Assembly (NCBI GenBank): GCA_041739085.1
Contig: JBGSON010000019.1
Span: 4,389 to 68,388, forward strand
Reading direction: 5' to 3'
Length of the DNA: 64,000 nt
DNA from: JBGSON01 sp041739085
GTDB taxonomy: Bacteria > Patescibacteriota > Gracilibacteria > CAIRYL01
Shown here piece by piece: positions 8,151 through 15,166 of the stretch; positions within the stretch are counted from its first letter, which is position 1, and the number at the start of each line of letters is the position of its first letter. A program made the translations under genes and the position numbers. The notes below the pieces were generated by a model. It was not told where the DNA came from and searched no databases. It saw only the letters and a list, made by a program, of their open reading frames with translations.

Positions 8151-8496
8151 TACAGGAAAATCGGTTCTTCGCTTTTGCAAGCGATTTTCTTTGACAATTC
8201 GTCCTCTGTTGATAAGACTGGAGGCAGAGTTCTTTTCCATAACTTCTGCCCGACGCGATTCACCCTCTTATTCACTACTCTCTTCACCTTATTGGGGGGA
8301 AATACGTCTTTTCATCCGGTACTCCGGTTGATCGTCGTTCCCCACATCGTGCTTCTGGGGGTTTCAAGTGAAGAGGTCCTGATCGGTCTGCGGCGGAAGT
8401 TATGGAGTGAAATGCTATAAGTGGACAAATTAAGTCTGATTATCTTTACAAATATCCGCAAAGTGGGAAAATGGAAGTGATTTCATTCTTACTCAC
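8151..8496. other. Intergenic stretch with scattered DnaA-box-like words
   Basis: No convincing gene; an 81-codon plus frame at 8175-8420 has no recognisable features. Three words resemble the DnaA box TTATCCACA: TGTTGATAA at 8207-8215 (8 of 9 to the complement), TTTTCCATA at 8233-8241 (7 of 9) and TTATTCACT at 8268-8276 (7 of 9). There is no dnaA or dnaN nearby, so this is only a weak hint. Confidence 0.35.
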
Positions 8497-9204
8497 ATGC
8501 ATCACCGACCTAAATACTGGTACCTGAAACAGTTCAATCTATTTGACGGGCTGAAAGAGGAAGATTTTGTCGCGATCAATGATTTTTCGATCGAACATTT
8601 CTTCAATAAGAAGGAACTCCTCTTTTCCCCCGGCGACAAGCTCGACCGCGTCTTTATCCTCAAAGAAGGAGAGATCACTCTTTATCAGTTGCATAACGGA
8701 AAGAAAGTGATCCTTGATATCCTCAAGCCGGGGTCATTTTTTGGGAATATCGCCATGGAGGTGAGCAGCGAATCCACCTATTTCGCGGAAGCGAGTGATA
8801 ACATCATGATCTGCGCCATGACGACCGATTCATTTCTCGCGGTCATCCAGAGATATCCGCAGGTCATCCTCCGGCTCCTCCACATGGTGACCGAGAAAAT
8901 GCGCGAATATGAAGGAAGGATCACGTCTTCCACGACCCTGTCGGCAAAGGAAAGCGTTCTTGATGCGATCAGGAACATCAAGAAAAAAGATGAGCAAAAT
9001 TTTCTTCCGAAAGTCCTCTGGAAAAATACGAAGATCACACATGACAAGCTCGCATCGATGACCGGTCTCGCGCGCGAGACCGTGACAAAAGCGATCGCGG
9101 AACTGGAATCGGAAAAAGCAATCCAGGTGAAGGGGAGAGAAATTGTGCTCCCCGGAGAATCTCCGGTCTCAACGAAAAAGAAGAGTAGCGGGAAAAAGAA
9201 ATGA
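8497..9204 (+). CDS. Crp/Fnr-family transcriptional regulator
   Basis: A 235-residue protein. Residues about 15-130 form a cyclic-nucleotide-binding-type beta barrel (KKELLFSPGDKLDRVFILKEGEITLY, ILKPGSFFGNIAM). A long dimerisation helix follows, and a winged helix-turn-helix at about 175-215 (KITHDKLASMTGLARETVTKAIAELE). There are no N-terminal Fe-S cysteines as in Fnr, so the ligand is unknown. The C-terminus is a basic tail (STKKKSSGKKK). It overlaps the following HD-domain gene by 4 bp (ATGA), so the two are translationally coupled. Confidence 0.9.
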   Translation: MHHRPKYWYLKQFNLFDGLKEEDFVAINDFSIEHFFNKKELLFSPGDKLDRVFILKEGEITLYQLHNGKKVILDILKPGSFFGNIAMEVSSESTYFAEASDNIMICAMTTDSFLAVIQRYPQVILRLLHMVTEKMREYEGRITSSTTLSAKESVLDAIRNIKKKDEQNFLPKVLWKNTKITHDKLASMTGLARETVTKAIAELESEKAIQVKGREIVLPGESPVSTKKKSSGKKK

Positions 9205-9857
9205 AGAAACAGTCTGTTCTCCAAAAAACGCGCGTTTATGTCCAAAAAGTCCTCCGCGGGGATTCCTCCGGACATGATTTTTCCCATACGGAACGGGTAG
9301 CAAAGCTTGCTCTTCACATTGCTCAAATAGAAGGGAAAGGGGATGTGTTTATCATCGAACTCGCGGCGCTCCTCCATGATATTTCCGACTGGAAATTCGC
9401 GGGCGGCGACGAGAACGCGGGCCCAAAAAAAGCAGAAGAATGGCTTCTGAGTCTTTCCGTACCGGATGACATCATGAGGAGCGTTGCGACGATCATCCGT
9501 GAAGTCAGTTTTAAAGGAGCAGGAGTCCCGACGAAACCCGGTTCTCCCGAAGGCATGATCGTCCAGGATGCGGATCGTCTCGATGCGATGGGGGCCATCG
9601 GCATCGCGAGGGCATTCGCTTTCGGAGGGAAGACGGAGAGGGCGATGCATACGCCATCCATTCGACCGAAGCTCCATGCCTCATTTCTTGAGTACAAAAA
9701 ATCGAAGTCTTCCACGATCAACCATTTTTATGAGAAACTCCTTCTGCTCAGACCGCTCATGAATACAAAGACAGCGAAAAAAATCGCCGGGAAGAGACAT
9801 ATCATCCTCAAAAATTATCTCCAGGAGTTTATGAACGAATGGAATATGAAGGCATGA
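9201..9857 (+). CDS. HD-domain phosphohydrolase (YpgQ/YedJ-like)
   Basis: A 218-residue protein. Metal ligands of the HD fold are visible: His in HDFSHTERV (about 25-33), the HD pair in LLHDISD (about 57-63) and the downstream Asp in VQDADRLDAMGAIGIARAFAFGG (about 117-139), a segment characteristic of the YpgQ/YedJ subgroup. Characterised relatives hydrolyse nucleotides or pyrophosphate; the substrate here is unknown. The gene starts inside the last codons of the Crp/Fnr regulator, which suggests linked expression and perhaps a nucleotide signal. Confidence 0.88.
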   Translation: MKKQSVLQKTRVYVQKVLRGDSSGHDFSHTERVAKLALHIAQIEGKGDVFIIELAALLHDISDWKFAGGDENAGPKKAEEWLLSLSVPDDIMRSVATIIREVSFKGAGVPTKPGSPEGMIVQDADRLDAMGAIGIARAFAFGGKTERAMHTPSIRPKLHASFLEYKKSKSSTINHFYEKLLLLRPLMNTKTAKKIAGKRHIILKNYLQEFMNEWNMKA

Positions 9858-9890
9858 GTGTATTCCCCTAAACGTTCTTCTCTCGTTTTG

Positions 9891-10814
9891 TTATTGAGGA
9901 TCAGGTTCCGTGATGCTTCGCTCTGATTTTCCATACTTTACTTTGATCTTCTCCACGATCTCCTGTGCGGTCTTCGAAATGGCAAGCCCGCCTTTCGACG
10001 TCTCCCGGATGTTTTCGTTCATGTTCATCGCGATGTTGTTCATGGCCTTCACCACTTCGTCAAACGGGACGATGCTCTTGATGCCTGCCGCGCTCAGGTC
10101 GCTCGCGGTCATTGCATGGACGACGCCGATCGCGTTCCTCTTCACGCAGGGGACTTCCACGAAACCCCCGATCGGATCGCAGGCGAGCCCGAGGAGGTTT
10201 TTGAGAGCAAGAGCGGCGGCGTTGACGCACCACTCGGGAGAAAGCCCGCGGATCTCAGAGATCGCGGCGGCGGCCATCGCGGTCGATACCCCGATCTCGG
10301 CCTGGCATCCCGCTTCAGCGGCGGAAAACGTCGCGTAATGTCCGATGATGATCCCCATTCCTGAGGCGGTGAGGAGACCGCGGCAGAGCGTGTCTTCATC
10401 GATCCCCCATTTTTCCTGAATAGCCCAGAGGCATCCGGGAATTATCCCCGCGGAACCGGCTGTCGGTGCCGCGACGATCTTCCCCATGCAGGAATTCGTC
10501 TCCATGACCGCAAGCGCGTATTTCGTGGCGAGTTTCATGACGTCTGACATGAATATTTGCTTTCCATCGAGGTTATCGATGAGTTTCGACTCTCCCCCGA
10601 TCATTCCGCTCCTTGATCTTTTCATCTGGGAGGATCCGGTCATGATGGATTCTTTCATGATATAGAGACGCCGCTTCATGTTCTCAAAGATCTCCTCATG
10701 ACTCCTCCCCGTGAGAGATGTCTCGTTTTCAATGACGATGTCGGAAATTTTTGTAAAATGTCCCTCATCGATGAGTTCGAGAAGTTTTTTCGCCGAGAAG
10801 AACTGATACGTCAT
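9891..10814 (-). CDS. sdaAA: L-serine dehydratase, iron-sulfur dependent, alpha subunit
   Basis: A 307-residue protein that with SdaAB deaminates L-serine to pyruvate and ammonia using a [4Fe-4S] cluster. Family motifs are clear: SCMGKIVAAPTAGSAGIIPG, AGCQAEIGVSTAMAAAA and LACDPIGGFVEVPCVKRNA; the last two hold the cysteines expected to bind the cluster. I chose the ATG at 10814 (MTYQFFSAKKLLEL), because an upstream in-frame start at 10895 would run into the beta-subunit gene. It lies 17 bp downstream of sdaAB on the same strand, so the two form an operon. It converges with the HD-domain gene. Confidence 0.93.
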   Translation of the reverse strand: MTYQFFSAKKLLELIDEGHFTKISDIVIENETSLTGRSHEEIFENMKRRLYIMKESIMTGSSQMKRSRSGMIGGESKLIDNLDGKQIFMSDVMKLATKYALAVMETNSCMGKIVAAPTAGSAGIIPGCLWAIQEKWGIDEDTLCRGLLTASGMGIIIGHYATFSAAEAGCQAEIGVSTAMAAAAISEIRGLSPEWCVNAAALALKNLLGLACDPIGGFVEVPCVKRNAIGVVHAMTASDLSAAGIKSIVPFDEVVKAMNNIAMNMNENIRETSKGGLAISKTAQEIVEKIKVKYGKSERSITEPDPQ

Positions 10815-10831
10815 TAAAAAATGAGAAATGA

Positions 10832-11521
10832 TCACATCCCGACCTCGACGAAGTGGGAGAGATGGTTGATGAAACGGGCCCAGTACACTCCGCATATTTT
10901 TTCGATTTCCAGGATGATGTCCCGGTTAAACGATTCCCGGATCTCAATGTCGATGATCGAGCGTTCTTTGTACTGCGTCGTCTCCATTTTCACAATGGAG
11001 ATGTTCTTGCTCGTCATGAGATAGAGCAGATGATTGAGATCGAAACAGGTATTGTCAAAGCAGACGAGGAGAGAGGAATACGAACCGGTGATCGCGACAT
11101 CGACTTTGTCGATCGACGAGATGATGACCTTTCCTCCTCCGATGCTGGAGCCCACAATGCTCATCTTCCGGTCTCCATCATAGAGGATGAACTGGACTGT
11201 ATTCCGATGATAGGCGGTCCCGAGGTTTATCTTCACGAGTTCGATCTCCATTCCCGCCTTTTCCGCGAGGGAATACGCGTTCTTCATATCCGGATCAGAA
11301 GGGGACATGCCGAGCATCCCGCCGACGAGGGCGACATCAGTGCAATGGCCCTTATAGACTTCGGCAAATGAACCGTGGAGCCTCAAGACGCATTTTGTCG
11401 GAGTCTTTCCGAAAATGATCCTCGCCATGTATCCGAGTTTGCACGCTCCTGCAGTGTGCGAGCTTGAAGGCCCCACCATGACCGGTCCGATGATGTCGAA
11501 TATGCTCCAGGTATCTTTCAT
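10832..11521 (-). CDS. sdaAB: L-serine dehydratase, iron-sulfur dependent, beta subunit
   Basis: A 229-residue protein starting MKDTWSIFDIIGPVMVGPSSSHTAGA, the conserved N-terminus of the SdaAB family. It has the family segments KGHCTDVALVGGMLGM and VGSSIGGGKV, and an ACT-like domain at about residues 150-222. The open frame extends upstream to 12085, but that part is repetitive intergenic DNA, so the ATG at 11521 is the start. It is the first gene of the sdaAB-sdaAA operon and uses the two-subunit arrangement of Firmicutes. Confidence 0.93.
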   Translation of the reverse strand: MKDTWSIFDIIGPVMVGPSSSHTAGACKLGYMARIIFGKTPTKCVLRLHGSFAEVYKGHCTDVALVGGMLGMSPSDPDMKNAYSLAEKAGMEIELVKINLGTAYHRNTVQFILYDGDRKMSIVGSSIGGGKVIISSIDKVDVAITGSYSSLLVCFDNTCFDLNHLLYLMTSKNISIVKMETTQYKERSIIDIEIRESFNRDIILEIEKICGVYWARFINHLSHFVEVGM

Positions 11522-11704
11522 GGGTCCGGATTGAACGCGGAGAGAGTATAGGGAAAAAATGGAAAAGAAAAAACACAAAAGAAAAAAGAAGGAGAGAGAA
11601 ATCACTGTCCGGCCTCCGAGCCGGAATCTCCAAATTATCCGCTGATTCCAAGAAAAGTTCGTGGTTTCGTTGCTTTTGTGCGATTCCACAATAGCATCTG
11701 GAGA

Positions 11705-11723
11705 CCCCGGATTGAGTCCGGGG
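11705..11723. repeat. REP-like palindrome
   Basis: CCCCGGA...TCCGGGG, followed by TGACAG. The same stem type is at 14577-14595, 14676-14697 and 60774-60794. The pattern resembles widespread bacterial REP elements of the CCGGA-TCCGG-TGACA form. Confidence 0.7.
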
Positions 11724-11774
11724 TGACAGAGGCCCACGAGACCCGCTGATTCTTTCGCTGTCAGCTGAAGGTAA

Positions 11775-11795
11775 GGGCGTTGCATTGCAACGCCC
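11775..11795. repeat. Perfect palindrome, 10-bp arms GGGCGTTGCA, copy 1
   Basis: Two perfect 10-bp arms surround a single T; the flanks are AAG on the left and CC...CCAG on the right. An identical 21-bp core with AAG on the left occurs at 59578-59598, directly before the epimerase gene. Confidence 0.8.
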
Positions 11796-12099
11796 CATAC
11801 CAGGAAGGAAAAAGCACAAAAGAGAAAACACAAAAGAAAAAGAAGGAAGAATTTCTCTCTTTTCTGTTTTGTGCTTTTTCTTTTTTCTTTTATGGGCATT
11901 TGACTGATTCCGATCTTATGAATGCCACCTGCCTTCAGATGACTCGCACGGGAAGAGAGTATGGAGAAAAACAAAAACCAGAAAACACAAAAGAAAACAC
12001 AGGGAAGTAATCCTCTCTTTTCTGTTTTGTGCTTTTTCTTTTTTCTTTTATCGGCATTTGAATTGATTCCGATTCTATGCCACAATTTCCGCCGCCGTC

Positions 12100-12720
12100 T
12101 TGCTCCAGTCCGTGATCCTTTTTGTCCAGAGTCTCCTCCCCTCGGGCAATATCATCCTCATCCGGGAAACCGGAGAAATCATTGCTCAAAAATCCTGGAA
12201 CAGGGAAGCAGGGCATATCAATGTCGTGTTCGAAATACAGGAAATCCTGAAGACGGCGAAGATAGCTCCAGAGAAGATCCCCGTGTTTGCCGCACTTCAG
12301 GGGCCGGGACCATTTACGGCGGTGAGAACGATTGCGGTCATCGGGAACACATGGAAGTCGGAGTTTCCCGACATAAAACTCCTCGTCATCCCGACTGGCG
12401 CATTCCTGCGGAGAAAATTCCCGGAGGCCGAGCATATTCTTCTTTCCGCGGGGAGAAACGCGTTCTTCTCGTTTTCCCGGGGCAATCCGGAGAACTTCAC
12501 AAAGGTATCGATCGAGGAAGGGAAGTCGCTGAAAGGAAAGAGCGGGGGATATGTCTTTGATCAGGAAAGGAGATTTCCAAACCTCATGTTTCAAGAAAGC
12601 ATTGCTGATCCAGACGCTTTCCGGGAGATTCTTCAGGAGAAAGAGAAATACGAAAAAATGGTGTTCATACCGGAATATGGAGCGGAACCGGCAATATCGA
12701 TGAGCAGATCGCCGGATTAA
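12100..12720 (+). CDS. tsaB: TsaB-like protein (tRNA t6A threonylcarbamoylation)
   Basis: A 206-residue protein with the TsaB hallmark GPGPFTAVRTIAVIGNTW (about residues 69-86), equivalent to GPGSFTGLR in well-studied members. The N-terminal strand (ILFVQSLLPSGNIILIRETGEII) fits the ASKHA fold. TsaB partners TsaD and TsaE in making t6A at position 37 of ANN-decoding tRNAs. There is no in-frame ATG at the 5' end. The best starts are TTG at 12100 or ATT at 12085, bounded upstream by a stop at 12064. The active-site-like features are less conserved than usual (VQS for the usual IDTS), as is common in CPR. It is followed by the CNNM gene on the same strand. Confidence 0.8.
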   Translation: MLQSVILFVQSLLPSGNIILIRETGEIIAQKSWNREAGHINVVFEIQEILKTAKIAPEKIPVFAALQGPGPFTAVRTIAVIGNTWKSEFPDIKLLVIPTGAFLRRKFPEAEHILLSAGRNAFFSFSRGNPENFTKVSIEEGKSLKGKSGGYVFDQERRFPNLMFQESIADPDAFREILQEKEKYEKMVFIPEYGAEPAISMSRSPD

Positions 12721-12813
12721 CCGGATTTTCCTCATCTCTTTCGCGATGAGAAATCTGTCACGGAAGAACGGAGAGAAGTGGCTTTCTCGACAGCTGCCGG
12801 TGATTCCAGTATT

Positions 12814-14091
12814 ATGACACGGAATCCGAATTTTTTCTCTCCCATGGGCGGCGAACCGTCATCCAAAATTCTTCTCATCGTCCTCATCCTCCTCGCTCTC
12901 TCCGCTTTTTTCTCGGGATCGGAAGCGGCGCTCCTTTCCATAAGCCACGCGAAGGTGAGGACGCTCCGGAATCACAAAAAATGGGGTTCTGAATCTCTTG
13001 AGTGGCTGAAAAACCGTCCGAGAAAATTCATCATCGCCATCCTCATCGGAAATAACATCGTCAATATTCTGATCACGGTCCTCACGACCTACTGGGTGAC
13101 GACGAAATTTGGAGATCAGACTCTTGGGCTCATCACAGGGATACTCACGGTGCTCATTCTCGTGTTCGGGGAAATCCTTCCGAAGAGTCTCGGCCAGCAC
13201 TTCAACACGCGGGTGTCGCTCTCTGCATCGCCTGTCCTCTCTTTCATCACAAAAGGATTATTCCCGTTCGTGTGGATCTTTGAAAAACTTTCGGAATCGC
13301 TCATCGGATCAAGAGCGCACGACCCTATCACAGAGGATGAGGTGCTTGCCATGGTTTCCCTCGGGACGGAGGGGGGAGCGATCAAAAAGGAGGAACAGGA
13401 GCTCATCGAGAACGTCCTCGAGTTCTCTGAAACGACCGCAGGCGAAGTCATGACACCCCGGACTGATATCGATGTCCTCGACGGAGAAACACCGCTCGGA
13501 AAGGCAGTTGATTTTTTCATAGAACGCTCCCATTCCCGGATCCCGGTCTATGAGGACAATATCGACAATATCATAGGGATCATCACCATCAAGCAGACGC
13601 TCAAAGCCTGGAAGGAATATGAAGAGCATAAACTCATCAAAAATCTCGACATGAAAAAACCGCTTTTTGTCCCGACGACGAGAAGGATCTCCGAACTCTT
13701 CAAGGATTTTCAGAGAAACCGGCTCCATATGGCGGTCGTGGTTGATGAACACGGAGGGACCGCGGGGATCATTACCCTCGAAGATGTCCTCGAGGAAGTC
13801 TTCGGGGAGATCGTTGATGAAACGGATGAAGAAGATGACATTGTCCTCAAGATCTCAAATTCGACCTGGGTCGTACCCGGAAATATCACCCTCGATGAAC
13901 TGAAAGATGAAGTCGGCATCGACCTCCGGAAGAAAAAGGGAGACGAAGGAAAAATGCTTTCGCTCTCTGTTCTTGAAATGACCGGAAGGATCCCGGCCCG
14001 GGGAGAAAGCGTGGAAACTCCGAAAGCGGTGCTCGTCATCGAACGGATGGAAGGAAGGAAAATCGATCGTGTTCGCATCATCAAAAAATAG
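12814..14091 (+). CDS. CNNM/CorC-type membrane protein with CBS pair
   Basis: A 425-residue protein in the HlyC/CorC family. It has a DUF21/CNNM membrane domain with hydrophobic helices at about 20-40, 70-95, 100-125 and 135-160, and the conserved FFSGSEAALLSIS and FGEILPKSLGQHF. A pair of CBS domains follows (VMTPRTDIDVLDG..., MAVVVDEHGGTAGIITLEDVLEEVFGEI), then a C-terminal CorC_HlyC domain. CNNM proteins are linked to magnesium or sodium-coupled Mg2+ export. The start is uncertain: GTG at 12778, ATG at 12814 or ATG at 12844 are all in frame; I chose 12814. Confidence 0.88.
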   Translation: MTRNPNFFSPMGGEPSSKILLIVLILLALSAFFSGSEAALLSISHAKVRTLRNHKKWGSESLEWLKNRPRKFIIAILIGNNIVNILITVLTTYWVTTKFGDQTLGLITGILTVLILVFGEILPKSLGQHFNTRVSLSASPVLSFITKGLFPFVWIFEKLSESLIGSRAHDPITEDEVLAMVSLGTEGGAIKKEEQELIENVLEFSETTAGEVMTPRTDIDVLDGETPLGKAVDFFIERSHSRIPVYEDNIDNIIGIITIKQTLKAWKEYEEHKLIKNLDMKKPLFVPTTRRISELFKDFQRNRLHMAVVVDEHGGTAGIITLEDVLEEVFGEIVDETDEEDDIVLKISNSTWVVPGNITLDELKDEVGIDLRKKKGDEGKMLSLSVLEMTGRIPARGESVETPKAVLVIERMEGRKIDRVRIIKK

Positions 14092-14108
14092 GGATATACT
14101 ATCCGCCG

Positions 14109-14513
14109 ATGACGAAATCATATGCAACCCAGAATCTTGCGGCATACATATTCCTTATCGCGGGGATTATCGCGACCCTCTATCTCCTCTTCATCTTTTC
14201 CAACGCTGTGTGGAATTCCCAGAGGAAGGAAAAACTCTATGCTGAATTTTATACGGATATCAACAGGCTGGAAGAGGAAAATAAGAAGCTTTCCGAGAGA
14301 TACTCGTTTCAGAAAACTGATGAGTATGTCGATAAATACGCGAAAGCAAATCTCTCAAAAGTGAATCCCGGGGAAAAGGTGATCATTCTCCAGGAGGCGA
14401 AAGAGAAAGATCCGTTTGATTTTTCCGGACTCACATCGAAGGAAATCGAACTCGAGAAGCTGAAGATCAGGCCGATCCGCGAGCAGTGGTGGGCGTTTTT
14501 CTTTGAGACGTAG
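14109..14513 (+). CDS. FtsB/DivIC-like septum formation initiator protein
   Basis: A 134-residue bitopic protein: a short N-terminal cytoplasmic segment, a TM helix at about 11-33 and then a coiled coil (about 40-70, RLEEENKKLSERYSFQKTDEYVDKYAKANL), ending in a short C-terminal region with the typical NPGEKVIIL segment. This is the layout of FtsB/DivIC, which link the early and late divisome. It sits 17 bp after the CNNM gene on the same strand. Confidence 0.82.
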   Translation: MTKSYATQNLAAYIFLIAGIIATLYLLFIFSNAVWNSQRKEKLYAEFYTDINRLEEENKKLSERYSFQKTDEYVDKYAKANLSKVNPGEKVIILQEAKEKDPFDFSGLTSKEIELEKLKIRPIREQWWAFFFET

Positions 14514-14800
14514 GAAAAGCAAAAAAAGAGAAATGAGACAGCACAAAAGAGAAAAGAGTGATTCTTTTTTCTGTACCCCCGGACCTGATCCGGGGTCTCC
14601 ATTTGTGCGGAGTGGGAAAAAGGGGAGCGGATGGCGCCGATGTGTTCATTTCCATGTTTCTGGAGGAATCCGGAGATCCCGGCTCGGAGGCCGGGATGAC
14701 AGCACTCTTTTTCCCTTCTTTTTGCTTTTGTGCTTTTTCTTTTTTCCTTCTTGATTTCCCTCGCTTCCTCCTGTTAACATTTCTCCGCTCTTTTCATCTC
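14514..14800. repeat. Composite repeat block with REP palindromes and A-rich/T-rich arms
   Basis: A left A-rich arm at about 14514-14565 (GCACAAAAGAGAAAAGAG), REP-like palindromes at 14577-14595 and 14676-14697, and a right T-rich arm at about 14712-14755 (TTTTGTGCTTTTTCTTTTTT) complementary to the left arm. The whole block could fold into one large structure between ftsB and tRNA-Gly. A plus frame running through this block, tRNA-Gly and beyond (14558-15097) is not a gene. Confidence 0.7.
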
Positions 14801-14875
14801 GCGGGTATAGTACAATGGCTAGTACACGACCTTGCCATGGTTGAAATACGAGTTCGATTCTCGTTACCCGCTCCA
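14801..14875 (+). tRNA. tRNA-Gly (anticodon GCC)
   Basis: The acceptor stem GCGGGTA pairs with TACCCGC. The anticodon loop TTGCCAT is flanked by CGACC/GGTTG, and the T-loop is GTTCGATTC. The discriminator is T (14872) and CCA is encoded at 14873-14875. A terminator-like hairpin follows at 14887-14911. Confidence 0.95.
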
Positions 14876-14886
14876 GCAGATAAAAC

Positions 14887-14911
14887 AAAGCTCCTTGAAG
14901 GGGGCTTTTTT
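14887..14911 (+). terminator. Intrinsic terminator after tRNA-Gly
   Basis: AAAGCTCC and GGGGGCTTT form an 8-bp stem with one G-T pair, with loop TTGAA and a run of T after it. Position and form fit a Rho-independent terminator. Confidence 0.75.
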
Positions 14912-14927
14912 CATGTCTTTTTTTTAA

Positions 14928-14987
14928 AGAGTCACCCGTCCACGAGCATCTTAAGTTTGCCCGCACCCGAGGGCGGGAGCCTGGTTG
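14928..14987. repeat. 60-bp direct repeat, left copy
   Basis: The first 14 nt (AGAGTCACCCGTCC, 14928-14941) are identical to 19077-19090. After 21 diverged nt, the last 25 nt (14963-14987, GCACCCGAGGGCGGG...GGTTG) match 19112-19136 at 22 of 25 positions, with identical internal spacing. It lies just after tRNA-Gly and its terminator. A fragment of the right part (GGGCGGGAGCCTG-TTGA) also occurs at 18845-18862. Confidence 0.7.
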
Positions 14988-15108
14988 AGAAACTAATCAA
15001 CGGACCAGGTGCCCTGCGGGACACCTGCTCCGGCAGGCTGCTGCCAGCAAAAACAATGAACAGGATTTTCGTACTCTTGGGGATCCCAATTATTTGACAA
15101 AACATTAT

Positions 15109-15138
15109 TTGACAAAACCAGTCAAAAAATTTTATGAT
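15109..15138 (+). promoter_or_regulatory. Sigma70-like promoter for the 856-residue secreted protein
   Basis: The -35 is TTGACA (15109-15114) and the -10 is TATGAT (15133-15138) with an 18-bp spacer. A second TTGACA lies at 15094-15099 in a direct repeat of TATTTGACAAAAC. The promoter position rules out the in-frame ATG at 15134 and supports the ATG at 15167. Confidence 0.65.
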
Positions 15139-15166
15139 CTTGCTCTGTTTCATCATCATTTTTCCT

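Larger units (their letters stand above)
11522..12099. repeat. Composite repeat block between sdaAB and tsaB
   Basis: About 570 bp with no gene, built from repeats. It contains an A-rich arm at 11561-11596 (word CACAAAAGAAAAAAG), a REP-like palindrome at 11607-11631, another at 11705-11723, and a palindrome of 10-bp arms at 11775-11795. A large A-rich/T-rich hairpin at 11809-11893 and a second at about 11954-12052 follow. The T-rich half at 11854-11909 and the one at 12014-12070 are near-identical direct repeats of about 55 bp, ending GGCATTTGA-TGATTCCGAT. Similar blocks occur at 14514-14755, 27533-27619 and 60774-60980. Confidence 0.75.

Noticed and set aside
8207..8276. Firm call of a replication origin
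   Set aside because: Only three imperfect DnaA-like words, no dnaA or dnaN and no strand switch; kept only as a weak observation.
8175..8420. 81-codon plus-strand frame between the glycosyltransferase and Crp/Fnr genes
   Set aside because: No family, no ribosome site, irregular composition; treated as intergenic DNA.
14558..15097. 179-codon plus-strand frame
   Set aside because: It runs through a repeat block, tRNA-Gly and a terminator, so it cannot be a normal gene.
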